Shown here one piece after another: positions 48,577-56,423 of a DNA stretch of 64,000 bases. The position numbers and the translations under genes were made by a program. Each line of letters starts with the position of its first letter. Positions within the stretch are counted from its first letter, which is position 1. The stretch is taken from NCBI GenBank assembly GCA_002007745.1, contig CP019882.1, positions 5,518,001 through 5,582,000 on the forward strand, given 5' to 3'. This DNA comes from Mycolicibacterium litorale. Its GTDB lineage: Bacteria > Actinomycetota > Actinomycetes > Mycobacteriales > Mycobacteriaceae. The notes under the pieces are model-generated. The model saw only the letters and a list, made by a program, of their open reading frames with translations. It searched no databases and was not told the DNA's origin.

Positions 48577-50445
48577 GTGACCACCCAAAATCCGTCGTTC
48601 GATTCTGTCGACGCCTACGTATCTGCCCGCACCATCAACACCCCGGACGGCCCGCGCCGTGACGGTCAGCCGTCCTGGAACACCCAGCGCAACTCCTCGA
48701 TGCCGGTCTTCCGCTACCGGCCGTTCGCCGCCGAAGTCCCAGGAGGAGAGGCCGCCCCTCCGTTTGACCGCACCTGGCCGGACAAGGTCATCGACCACGC
48801 GCCGCTGTGGTGCGCGGTCGACCTGCGTGACGGCAACCAGGCCCTGATCGATCCGATGAGCCCCGCCCGCAAGCGCCGCATGTTCGAGCTGCTGGTCAAG
48901 ATGGGCTACAAGGAGATCGAGGTCGGTTTCCCGTCGGCCAGCCAGACCGACTACGACTTCGTCCGCGAGATCATCGAGCAGGGCGCCATCCCCGACGACG
49001 TCACCATCCAGGTGCTGACACAGTGCCGCGACGAACTGATCGAGCGGACCTTCGAGGCCTGCCACGGCGCGCCCAACGTGATCGTGCACTTCTACAACTC
49101 GACGTCGATCCTGCAGCGCCGCGTGGTGTTTCGCGCCAACCGCGACGAGATCAAGAAGATCGCCACCGCCGGCGCACGCAAGTGCCTGCAGGAGGCGGTC
49201 AAGCATCCCGGCACCCGCTGGCGATACGAGTACTCCCCGGAGTCCTACACCGGCACCGAACTGTCCTACGCGCTGGAAGTCTGCGACGCGGTCTCCGAGA
49301 TCATCGAGCCCACCCCGGACTGGCCGCTGATCGTCAACCTGCCGGCCACCGTCGAGATGGCCACCCCCAACGTCTACGCCGACTCCATCGAGTGGATGAG
49401 CCGCAACCTGGCTCGCCGCGATTCGATCATCCTGAGCCTGCATCCGCACAACGACCGCGGAACTGCCGTTGCCGCAGCCGAATTGGGCTACCAGGCCGGT
49501 GCCGACCGGATCGAGGGCTGCCTGTTCGGTAACGGTGAACGCACCGGCAATGTGTGCCTGGTGACGCTGGGGCTGAACATGTTCTCCCGCGGTGTCGACC
49601 CGCAGATCGACTTCTCCAACATCGACGAGATCCGCCGCACCGTGGAGTACTGCAACCAGCTGCCCGTCCACGAGCGTCACCCCTACGGCGGTGATCTGGT
49701 CTACACCGCGTTCTCCGGTAGCCACCAGGACGCCATCAACAAAGGCCTGGACGCCATGAAAGTGGCTGCCGACGAAGCGGATTCCGATGTCGACGACATC
49801 CTGTGGCAGGTGCCGTACCTGCCGATCGACCCCAAGGACGTCGGGCGCACCTACGAGGCCGTGATCCGGGTGAACTCGCAGTCCGGCAAGGGCGGGGTGG
49901 CCTACATCATGAAGGCCGACCACGGCCTGGCATTGCCGCGGCGACTGCAGATCGAATTCAGCCGCGCCATCCAGCAGATCACCGACGGTGAGGGCGGTGA
50001 GGTGTCGCCCAAGGAGATGTGGGACGCCTTCGCCGACGAGTACCTGTCGCCGATCCAACCGTTGGAGCGCATCAAGCAACGAGTCCTCGGCGCGGAAGTC
50101 GACGGCGGGATCGACGTCATCGAAGCCACCGTGAAGATCGACGGGGTGGAGACCGACATCCGCGGCGAGGGCAACGGCCCGCTGGCCGCGTTCGTCGACG
50201 CGCTGGGCACAGTCGGTTTCGACGTCAGCGTGCTGGACTACTCCGAGCATGCGATGTCCGCCGGTGAGGAAGCCGCGGCCGCGGCCTACGTCGAGGCATC
50301 GGTCGGCGGGCGCACCGTGTGGGGGGTTGGCATCGCGACCTCAATCACGACTGCGTCACTGCGGGCCGTTGTCTCGGCCGTGAACCGGGCGGCGCGACTA
50401 AGTCCGGCGGGCAGCGGAGCGACCCAGGGGAACTCAGGCAACTAA
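48577..50445 (+). CDS. leuA: 2-isopropylmalate synthase
   Basis: 622 residues from GTG 48577. Catalytic barrel motifs: LWCAVDLRDGNQALIDPM (metal Asp and Arg), EIEVGFPSASQTDYDFV, SLHPHNDRGTAVAAAELGYQAGADRIEG split across the HxHND metal site, and FGNGERTGNVCLVTL. The C-terminal regulatory domain (KIDGVETDIRGEGNGPLAAF, VLDYSEHAMSAGEEAAAAAY) binds leucine for feedback inhibition. It condenses acetyl-CoA with 2-oxoisovalerate, the first step of leucine synthesis. No internal tandem repeat of the kind found in M. tuberculosis leuA is visible. Attenuation is likely through the upstream leader. Confidence 0.97.
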   Translation: MTTQNPSFDSVDAYVSARTINTPDGPRRDGQPSWNTQRNSSMPVFRYRPFAAEVPGGEAAPPFDRTWPDKVIDHAPLWCAVDLRDGNQALIDPMSPARKRRMFELLVKMGYKEIEVGFPSASQTDYDFVREIIEQGAIPDDVTIQVLTQCRDELIERTFEACHGAPNVIVHFYNSTSILQRRVVFRANRDEIKKIATAGARKCLQEAVKHPGTRWRYEYSPESYTGTELSYALEVCDAVSEIIEPTPDWPLIVNLPATVEMATPNVYADSIEWMSRNLARRDSIILSLHPHNDRGTAVAAAELGYQAGADRIEGCLFGNGERTGNVCLVTLGLNMFSRGVDPQIDFSNIDEIRRTVEYCNQLPVHERHPYGGDLVYTAFSGSHQDAINKGLDAMKVAADEADSDVDDILWQVPYLPIDPKDVGRTYEAVIRVNSQSGKGGVAYIMKADHGLALPRRLQIEFSRAIQQITDGEGGEVSPKEMWDAFADEYLSPIQPLERIKQRVLGAEVDGGIDVIEATVKIDGVETDIRGEGNGPLAAFVDALGTVGFDVSVLDYSEHAMSAGEEAAAAAYVEASVGGRTVWGVGIATSITTASLRAVVSAVNRAARLSPAGSGATQGNSGN

Positions 50446-50482
50446 GCTGAGCCCGCACGCCCGACGACTTAAGGAGTAGGTC

Positions 50483-50869
50483 ATGGACTGGGGTTCGACA
50501 TGGGATTTCCTCTGGCACTTCCTGATCATTTTCGCCTGGATCGCCTACCTGCTGGTGCTCTTCCAGATCCTGACCGACCTGTTCTGGCGTGACCACACCA
50601 CGTCCGGCTGGATCAAGGCGGTGTGGGTGATCTTCTTGATCGTCTTCCCCTGGCTGACTGCGCTGGTCTACCTGATCGCACGCGGCAAGGGGATGACCGA
50701 ACGGGCTCAGGCTGCCGCGCTGGCCGCCAAGAAGGAAACCGACGCCTATATCAGGCAGGCCGCCGGACGGTCGCCCGCTGAGGAGATCGCCCACGCCAAG
50801 GAGCTTCTGGACGCCGGCACCATCACCGAGCCGGAGTACGAGTCGCTGAAAGCCAAGGCGCTCAGCTAG
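50483..50869 (+). CDS. PLDc_N/SHOCT domain membrane protein
   Basis: 128 residues from ATG 50483 with AAGGAG 7 nt upstream. Two membrane segments (FLWHFLIIFAWIAYLLVLF and WIKAVWVIFLIVFPWLTALV) form a PLDc_N-like hairpin, with the YLIARGKGM end motif. The C-terminal helix pair SPAEEIAHAKELLDAGTITEPEYESLKAKAL is the SHOCT oligomerisation motif, split here over a loop. Common in actinobacteria; function unknown. Follows leuA by 37 nt on the same strand. Confidence 0.88.
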   Translation: MDWGSTWDFLWHFLIIFAWIAYLLVLFQILTDLFWRDHTTSGWIKAVWVIFLIVFPWLTALVYLIARGKGMTERAQAAALAAKKETDAYIRQAAGRSPAEEIAHAKELLDAGTITEPEYESLKAKALS

Positions 50870-50878
50870 TCGCTGTCC

Positions 50879-51091
50879 TCATTGCGCCGCCGCCGCGGTC
50901 GTCGTGGTCACTGCCATCGACACCGCGGCGGGCGGCGGCGGCGTCGGCGTCGGGAACTTCGTCTCGTGGCCCGAGTCGGCCGATACCCGGCTCGACGCCG
51001 GGTCGCCCACGGCATCGGAGACCGTGTACAAACCCATCACCGCCACCGCTGTGACACTCACCGCGGCGGCCAGTATTCGTTTCGTGCTCAT
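50879..51091 (-). CDS. small secreted Thr/Pro-rich protein
   Basis: 70 residues from ATG 51091, with GAAAGGTG 9 nt upstream. Signal peptide: ILAAAVSVTAVAVMGLYTVSDAVG. The mature part is about 45 residues with an acidic/basic start (SADSGHETKFP) and low-complexity Pro/Ala/Thr tail (TPTPPPPAAVSMAVTTTTAAAA). No family recognised. The good ribosome site and clear signal support it as a real gene; an in-frame ATG at 51115 is less favoured. Confidence 0.6.
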   Translation of the reverse strand: MSTKRILAAAVSVTAVAVMGLYTVSDAVGDPASSRVSADSGHETKFPTPTPPPPAAVSMAVTTTTAAAAQ

Positions 51092-51255
51092 GCCAAACAC
51101 ACCTTTCGGCGACAACCAGAATTACCGGTATGGGCCCAAATCGACGGTAACGCTGCGCAATTGACAATCGGCACACGCCAAGCAACCCCGATTGACACCC
51201 ACATGCTCTTGAAAGCAGAAATACAGAACTGCCGATGCTCGGTGACAGCGCGGCT

Positions 51256-52245
51256 TCAGAAAAGCGCGAACTGCTGACCCTGGTCGACCGACGGGGCGAA
51301 CTCGTCGATCCCGGTGCCGTTGGCCACCGACGCAACCGAATCCATGAACTGCCGATCGGATAGCACCGGCACACCCAACTCCCGGGCGAGATAACCCTTG
51401 CCCTGTTCGGCGGCCGGCTCGTTGCAGATCACCAGCGAGGTCTCCGGATCGACCGCGTCGGCATAGGCCAGCCCGGCGTGGATGATGCGCTCGACCAGCT
51501 CCTCATGGGTGCGGTCCACCTCGGCCGACAACGCCACTCGCATGCCCTGCACCAAGGGACCGCCGCGGCGGTAGGGCCCCGGGTTGAGATACGGGCAGGG
51601 CATCCGAGAGGCCAGCATTTTCAGTGGGCGCAGCTCGTCGTGGGTGACCCGGCCGTTGGGCCAGAGCCGCCGGGTGGCCGGGCGGACCGGCAACCACACC
51701 TGCCGATCACGCGCCCGCTCCAGTGCGGGGGTGAGCACCCGGGACAACACCAGGGCGTCGTCGAAGGCGTCGTGGGCCCGGGTCTGGCACACGCCCCAGT
51801 GCCGGGCCAGGGTTTCCAGCCGCAGATTCTCCAGACCGAGGTCCAGGCGCCGGGCCAGCTCGACGGTGCACATCACCGTGTCGATCGGCAACGCGGTTTC
51901 GGCCATCTCCGCCTCGGCGGCCAGGAAGGCGTAGTCGAACGCCACGTTGTGGGCGACCAGTGTGCGGCCGTGCAGCAGATCGATGACGTCGGGTGCGATC
52001 TCGGCAAAGGTGGGCTGATCCTCCAGCATCTCGGCGGTCAGGCCGTGGATGTGCGTGGGTCCGGGATCGACACCGGGGTTGAGCAGGCTGACCACCGAAT
52101 GCTCCACCCGCCCGTCCGGGTCCAGGGCGAGCGCGGCCAGGCTGATCACCCGCGCGTGCCCCGGCCGAAATCCCGAGGTCTCGACGTCCACGACCACCCA
52201 GCCCTCGCCCGGCTCGGCGGCGGGTCGACCCCAGGTGTTGCTCAC
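51256..52245 (-). CDS. DEDDh exonuclease with C-terminal BRCT domain (DnaQ-like)
   Basis: 329 residues from ATG 52245. Exonuclease motifs: I VVVDVETSGF, II LVAHNVAFDYAFL, III HDAFDDALVLSRVL with the HxxxxD pattern, so the DEDDh active site is complete. A linker (LWPNGRVTHDELRPLKMLAS) leads to a BRCT-like domain from about residue 230 (GMRVALSAEVDRTHEELVERI, VICNEPAAEQGKGYLARELG, FMDSVA). It degrades DNA or RNA 3'-5'; a proofreading role is possible but unproven. Corresponds in order to Rv3711c (recall). Confidence 0.9.
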   Translation of the reverse strand: MSNTWGRPAAEPGEGWVVVDVETSGFRPGHARVISLAALALDPDGRVEHSVVSLLNPGVDPGPTHIHGLTAEMLEDQPTFAEIAPDVIDLLHGRTLVAHNVAFDYAFLAAEAEMAETALPIDTVMCTVELARRLDLGLENLRLETLARHWGVCQTRAHDAFDDALVLSRVLTPALERARDRQVWLPVRPATRRLWPNGRVTHDELRPLKMLASRMPCPYLNPGPYRRGGPLVQGMRVALSAEVDRTHEELVERIIHAGLAYADAVDPETSLVICNEPAAEQGKGYLARELGVPVLSDRQFMDSVASVANGTGIDEFAPSVDQGQQFALF

Positions 52246-52350
52246 CCAGTCAGAATGGCACGCACCCCCGACAGCGCCCGGTACATCAGATCCGTGTCGG
52301 GCCTGCTACCTGGACTGCGCATAAACTTTCAGGCGATGGCCAGGCCGACG

Positions 52351-53614
52351 ATGACACTGCGGGGCGCGCCGCGCTGACCGCCGGATCCGCTGCGCGCTGG
52401 GCCTCCCGCGTCTCCGGCCGCGGCGCCGGCGCCATGATCGGCGGCCTGGTCGCGATGACCCTGGACCGCTCGATTCTCGGCCAGCTGGGTGCGGGGCGCC
52501 GCACCGTCGTCGTGACCGGCACAAACGGCAAGTCGACCACCACCAGAATGACCGCCGCTGCACTGGGCACGCTGGGACCGGTGGCCACCAACGCCGAGGG
52601 CGCGAACATGGACGCCGGCCTGGTGGCCGCGCTGGCCGGGGCCCGCGATGCCGAGCGCGCCGCCCTCGAAGTCGACGAGATGCACGTGCCGCATGTCTCG
52701 GATGCGGTGCACCCGGCGGTGATCGTGCTGCTGAATCTGTCCCGCGACCAGCTCGACCGGGTGGGTGAGATCAACCACATCGAGCGGACGCTGCGGGCGG
52801 GCCTGGCCCGCCATCCGGACGCGGTCGTCGTCGCCAATTGCGACGACGTGCTGATGGCCTCGGCGGCCTACGACTGCCCCGGGTGGTGTGGGTGGCAGCC
52901 GGCGGCGGCTGGGCCAACGACTCGGTCAGCTGCCCACGCAGCGGTGAGGTCATCGTCCGGGACGGAGCGGACTGGTATTCGACGGGCACCGACTTCAAGC
53001 GGCCCACACCGCAGTGGTGGTTCGACGACTCGACACTGTACGGACCGGACGGGCTGGAACTGCCGATGCGGCTGTCGCTGCCCGGCGTGGTGAACCGGGG
53101 TAATGCCGCTCAGGCGGTGGCCGCGGCCGTGGTGCTTGGCGCCGATCCCGCCGCGGCGGTGGCCGCCGTTGCGCAGGTCGACGAGGTCGCCGGCCGGTAC
53201 CGCACCGTGCCGATGGGTGATCACACCGCGCGAATCCTGTTGGCCAAGAACCCCGCCGGCTGGCAAGAGGCACTGTCGATGGTGGACAAGAGCGCCGACG
53301 GTGTGGTGATCGCGGTCAACGGCCAGGTGCCCGACGGCGAAGACCTGTCCTGGTTGTGGGACGTCAACTTCGAGCACTTCGAGGGCGTGCCGGTGGTCGC
53401 CGCCGGGGAGCGCGGCACCGACCTGGCCGTCCGGCTCGGATACGCCAGTGTGCCGCATACGTTGGTACACAACACGATCGATGCCATCACATCCTGCCCG
53501 AAGGGGCATGTGGAGGTCGTGGCGAACTACACCGCCTTCCTGCAGCTGACCCGCACGTTGGGACGGATGCGTCCGGCGGGCAGGAGCGCAGCGACTCGGG
53601 GCGAAGTGCGGTGA
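52351..53614 (+). CDS. murT: MurT, lipid II isoglutaminyl synthase ligase subunit, with apparent frameshifts
   Basis: Mur-ligase-like ATPase that amidates the D-Glu of lipid II together with GatD. First part: MIGGLVAMTLDRSILGQ, GRRTVVVTGTNGKSTTTRM (P-loop), TNAEGANMDAGLVAAL, LLNLSRDQLDRVGEI, MASAAYDCPG. Second part in another frame: VWVAAGGGWANDS through GVVNRGNAAQAVAA and LVHNTIDAITSCPKGHVEVV. One missing G in the GGG at 52881-52883 joins them. A second shift near 52361-52368 would link MTLRG (ATG 52351) to RAALTAG, but is less sure; an intact alternative start is ATG 52434. Sequencing loss is more likely than a dead essential gene. Confidence 0.88.
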
Positions 53615-54597
53615 GCACGGTGCGGATCGGGCTGGTGCTGCCCGACGTGATGGGTACCTACGGCGACGGTGGCAATGCGGTGGTGCTGCGACAGCGGTTG
53701 CGGCTGAGGGGAATTCCCGCCGAGATCGTCGAGATCACCCTGGCCGATCCGGTGCCGGACTCGCTGGACCTGTACACCCTCGGCGGCGCCGAGGATTACG
53801 CGCAGCGGCTGGCCACCAAACATCTGCTGACACACCAGGGTTTGCAGCGCGCCGCTTCGCGCGGCGCACCGGTACTGGCCATCTGCGCGGCGATCCAGGT
53901 GCTCGGCCACTGGTATGAGACCTCCGCCGGTGAGCGGGTCGAGGGGGTGGGCATGCTCGACGTGACCACCTCACCGCAGCCGGCACGCACTATCGGTGAG
54001 GTGGTGTCCACGCCGGTGGTGGACGGTTTGACGCAGTCGCTGACCGGGTTCGAAAACCATCGGGGTGGAACAGTTTTGGGACCGGATGCCCGTCCACTCG
54101 GTGCGGTGGTCAAGGGTGCGGGCAATCGCGACGGCGACGGGTTCGACGGTGCGGTGCAGGGCAGCGTGGTGGCGACCTATCTGCACGGCCCGTGCCTGGC
54201 GCGCAATCCGGAACTGGCCGACCTGCTGCTGTCCCGGGTCGTCGGTCCGCTGGAGCCACTGGTATTAGCCGAGGTGGACCAGCTGCGCCGCGAACGGCTG
54301 GCCGCCCCCGCCGGGCCTGACCCCATTCGCCCAAACCGACATTACGCAGCGAAAGTACGAGAAGAACCCTGCATTTTGTCGATCTCGGCACCACCACGCC
54401 GCAGGAATGCTTCCTTCGCACGCCACAGCACCTCGGCCTGCCTGTCTTCGGCGACAACGCGAATCACTTCCCAGCCCAGCCGTTCCACCGCGGGCAGGCG
54501 CCGTAGGTCCTTCACATACTGGCGTCGATCAGTGCGGTGTTGGTCTCCGTCGTACTCGAACGCGAGCTTGATGGCCCGGTACCCCATGTCGAGGTAG
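53611..54597 (+). CDS. gatD: GatD glutamine amidotransferase of lipid II, C-terminally extended
   Basis: 328 codons from GTG 53611 (GTGA overlap with murT). Glutamine amidotransferase core: IGLVLPDVMGTYGDGGNAVVL, active-site Cys in GAPVLAICAAIQVLGHWYE, catalytic His in VVATYLHGPCLARNPELADLLL. It supplies ammonia to MurT for D-iGln formation. The family normally ends soon after LDQLRRERLAAP-type sequence (about residue 230-240). Here the frame runs ~90 codons further through the left inverted-repeat arm and antisense into the DUF559 gene to TGA 54595-54597, suggesting loss of its native stop. Relative to the core, the tail is Arg/Ser-rich and unlike a real domain. Confidence 0.85.
   Translation: MSTVRIGLVLPDVMGTYGDGGNAVVLRQRLRLRGIPAEIVEITLADPVPDSLDLYTLGGAEDYAQRLATKHLLTHQGLQRAASRGAPVLAICAAIQVLGHWYETSAGERVEGVGMLDVTTSPQPARTIGEVVSTPVVDGLTQSLTGFENHRGGTVLGPDARPLGAVVKGAGNRDGDGFDGAVQGSVVATYLHGPCLARNPELADLLLSRVVGPLEPLVLAEVDQLRRERLAAPAGPDPIRPNRHYAAKVREEPCILSISAPPRRRNASFARHSTSACLSSATTRITSQPSRSTAGRRRRSFTYWRRSVRCWSPSYSNASLMARYPMSR
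54328..54388. repeat. left 61-bp terminal inverted-repeat arm of the DUF559 cassette
   Basis: This segment matches the reverse complement of 55257-55317 at 55 of 61 positions by eye. Outer end CGCCCAAACCGAC, inner end GTCGATCTCGG. It covers the last 14 codons and the TAA stop of the DUF559 gene plus 14 bases beyond. Conservation continues past the stop codon, so it is a DNA-level repeat and not just shared coding. Confidence 0.93.
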
Positions 54598-55223
54598 GCA
54601 ATCGGCACCCCACCTTGCAAGATCGGAATCTGGGTCTCCGGCTTTGGCAGCCCGCCATCAATCAAAAGTAACCTCAGCCAGCTCTCCTTCGGGGACTGAG
54701 CACCCGCGTCGACCAGTGGCAGAAGATCACGGAGTTGACGCACTCCGCGGACCGGCCCGTACCGCCGCATGAGCAACTCGACGCCCGCACCAGCGAACGG
54801 CGTCGCCCGCATCAACGCATCCAAACGTGCCAAAGCCACCGAACGTTTGAGATACCGACCCATGTCGAAGGCGGTCCGAGACGGCGTGGTCACAGCAAGG
54901 CCGGCAACTGTGGTGACCTCGTCGTCGGACACCCGATCCATTCGAACGGTGAGGCCCGGTTGCCGCCGACGGTCACCAACGAACACGTCGATGGGCTCAT
55001 CGTCGTCGACCCACTGCGCGCCGTGCAGAGCTGACGCGGCGACTCCGCCGATGACACCTGTTCGGTCGGTGTAGAGCCAGGCACCGACGGTGCGATCACG
55101 CAACGATGGTGCCGCGTATTTCGGAACGTAGACGCCCCGGTACATCTGCCGATACCAGCGCTGCAGATCGTGACGGGACAAGCCGTCGGCCAGCGCTTCC
55201 CTGCCGAGGAATACTTCAGTCAT
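54342..55223 (-). CDS. DUF559 protein with AbiEi-like N-terminus
   Basis: 293 residues from ATG 55223. The N-terminus (EALADGLSRHDLQRWYRQMY, RGVYVPKYAAPSLRDR) resembles the AbiEi-type antitoxin/wHTH region; DVFVGDRRRQPGLTVRMDRV and TTPSRTAFDMGRYL follow. The last ~100 residues form a DUF559/Vsr-like nuclease-fold domain (LAFEYDGDQHRTDRRQYVKD, RLGWEVIRVVAEDR) with the acidic residues and Q/H of PD-(D/E)XK-type folds. Such proteins are widespread in mycobacteria; activity is unproven. Bounded by inverted repeats, between gatD and recR. Corresponds in order to Rv3714c (recall). Confidence 0.85.
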   Translation of the reverse strand: MTEVFLGREALADGLSRHDLQRWYRQMYRGVYVPKYAAPSLRDRTVGAWLYTDRTGVIGGVAASALHGAQWVDDDEPIDVFVGDRRRQPGLTVRMDRVSDDEVTTVAGLAVTTPSRTAFDMGRYLKRSVALARLDALMRATPFAGAGVELLMRRYGPVRGVRQLRDLLPLVDAGAQSPKESWLRLLLIDGGLPKPETQIPILQGGVPIAYLDMGYRAIKLAFEYDGDQHRTDRRQYVKDLRRLPAVERLGWEVIRVVAEDRQAEVLWRAKEAFLRRGGAEIDKMQGSSRTFAA

Positions 55224-55256
55224 GTCGGCATCGTCGCCGCCGGGTATGACAACCCG

Positions 55257-55317
55257 CCGAGATCGACGTAATGCAGGGATCTTCTCGTACTTTCGCTGCG
55301 AGACGTCGGTTTGGGCG
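55257..55317. repeat. right 61-bp terminal inverted-repeat arm of the DUF559 cassette
   Basis: Inverted partner of 54328-54388. Read on the plus strand it encodes EIDVMQGSSRTFAA, nearly the C-terminus of the DUF559 protein (EIDKMQGSSRTFAA), with AGA replacing the TAA stop. It starts 34 nt upstream of the DUF559 start and its outer end abuts the recR stop codon (55318-55320) directly. No target-site duplication is seen next to the outer ends. Confidence 0.93.
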
Positions 55318-55929
55318 TCAGGCGAGCTGGCGGCGGCCGGACAGGGCCCGACCCAATGTCAGCTCGTCGGCGAACTCCAGGTCACCACCCATCGGCAGGC
55401 CTGACGCGATCCGCGACACCGTCAGGCCAGGGATGTCGCGCAGGATCCGCACCAGGTAGGTCGCGGTCGCCTCACCCTCGGTGTTCGGGTCCGTCGCGAT
55501 GATCACCTCGGTGATGTCCACTCCGTCGACACGTTCACCGATCCGGTTGAGCAGCTGGCGGATTCGCAGCTGGTCGGGCCCGATCCCGGACAGCGGGTCC
55601 AGCGCGCCCCCCAGCACGTGGTAGCGGCCGCGGAACTCGCGGGTGCGCTCGACGGCCTGCACGTCCTTGGGCTCCTCGACGACGCACACCAACGTGCCGT
55701 CGCGGCGGGCGTCGCTGCAAATCCGGCAGCGCTCGGCGTCGGACACGTTGCCGCACACCTCGCAGAACTGCACCCCGTCGCGCACCCGGCCCAGCGCCGC
55801 GGTCAGCCGGTCGATGTCGGGCGGCTCGACCGACAGCAGATGGAAGGCGATCCGCTGCGCGCTCTTGGGACCGACGCCCGGCAGCTTGCCGAGTTCGTCG
55901 ATCAGATCCTGGACGGGGCCTTCGAACAA
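55318..55929 (-). CDS. recR: recombination mediator protein RecR
   Basis: 203 residues from TTG 55929. HhH region: LIDELGKLPGVGPKSAQRIAFHL (split). Cys4 zinc finger: CEVCGNVSDAERCRIC. Toprim domain: TLVCVVEEPKDVQAVERTRE, and EVIIATDPNTEGEATATYL. It works with RecF/RecO to load RecA on gapped DNA. The stop touches the right inverted-repeat arm. Three bases separate it from the ybaB stop, a conserved dnaX-ybaB-recR style neighbourhood. Full length. Confidence 0.96.
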   Translation of the reverse strand: MFEGPVQDLIDELGKLPGVGPKSAQRIAFHLLSVEPPDIDRLTAALGRVRDGVQFCEVCGNVSDAERCRICSDARRDGTLVCVVEEPKDVQAVERTREFRGRYHVLGGALDPLSGIGPDQLRIRQLLNRIGERVDGVDITEVIIATDPNTEGEATATYLVRILRDIPGLTVSRIASGLPMGGDLEFADELTLGRALSGRRQLA

Positions 55930-55932
55930 AAG

Positions 55933-56319
55933 TCAGGCTCCCGGCAGGCCCGGCGCCTGGGCCTGGCTGGCCAGCGGTCCGAGATGGGTCTGCGCCAGGA
56001 TCGCGAACTGCCGAGCCGCATCGGCGATCGCGCCGACGATGAGGTCCTGCAGGGTCTCCACGTCGTCGGGGTCGACGACCTTCGGGTCGATGCGGACCCC
56101 GGCCACTTCGCCGCTGCCCTTCATGGTCACCTGCACCAGGCCGCCACCGGCCTGGCCGTGCACCTCGGAGGCGGCCAGCGCGGCCTGCGCCTCCATCAGC
56201 TTCTGCTGCATCTCCTGCGCCTGCGCCAGCGCGGCCTGCAGGCCCGGCATCAGTTGGTCGCGCATCTGCTCCGCCTGCTCGCGGAAGGCCTCCAGGTTGG
56301 GCACCTCACCGGGTTGCAT
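55933..56319 (-). CDS. YbaB/EbfC family nucleoid-associated protein
   Basis: 128 residues from ATG 56319. N-terminal helices AFREQAEQMRDQLMPGLQAAL and AQEMQQKLMEAQAAL; then the beta region VQVTMKGSGEVAGVRIDPKVV and DLIVGAIADAARQ, typical YbaB tweezers dimer. Binds DNA and is commonly encoded with recR and dnaX. Longer than E. coli YbaB because of the GPLASQAQAPGLPGA tail. Probably cotranscribed with recR, 3 nt apart. Confidence 0.94.
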   Translation of the reverse strand: MQPGEVPNLEAFREQAEQMRDQLMPGLQAALAQAQEMQQKLMEAQAALAASEVHGQAGGGLVQVTMKGSGEVAGVRIDPKVVDPDDVETLQDLIVGAIADAARQFAILAQTHLGPLASQAQAPGLPGA

Positions 56320-56423
56320 GACAGTCTCCTTGCGTCTTGGTCTCGACTTGGTTTCGCCTGCAGTTTCGGGCAGTCAGCGACTTCAAGCCTAGACGGCGAA
56401 GAGTTACGGTGACGCGCGTGCTT

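Noticed and set aside
48550..50250. Minus-strand frame of 566 codons opposite leuA
   Set aside because: leuA fills the plus strand with all catalytic motifs; the antisense product has no recognisable fold.
54328..55317. A standard insertion sequence
   Set aside because: There is no DDE, serine or tyrosine recombinase inside and no target-site duplication; only a DUF559 gene. Kept as a cassette with inverted repeats instead.
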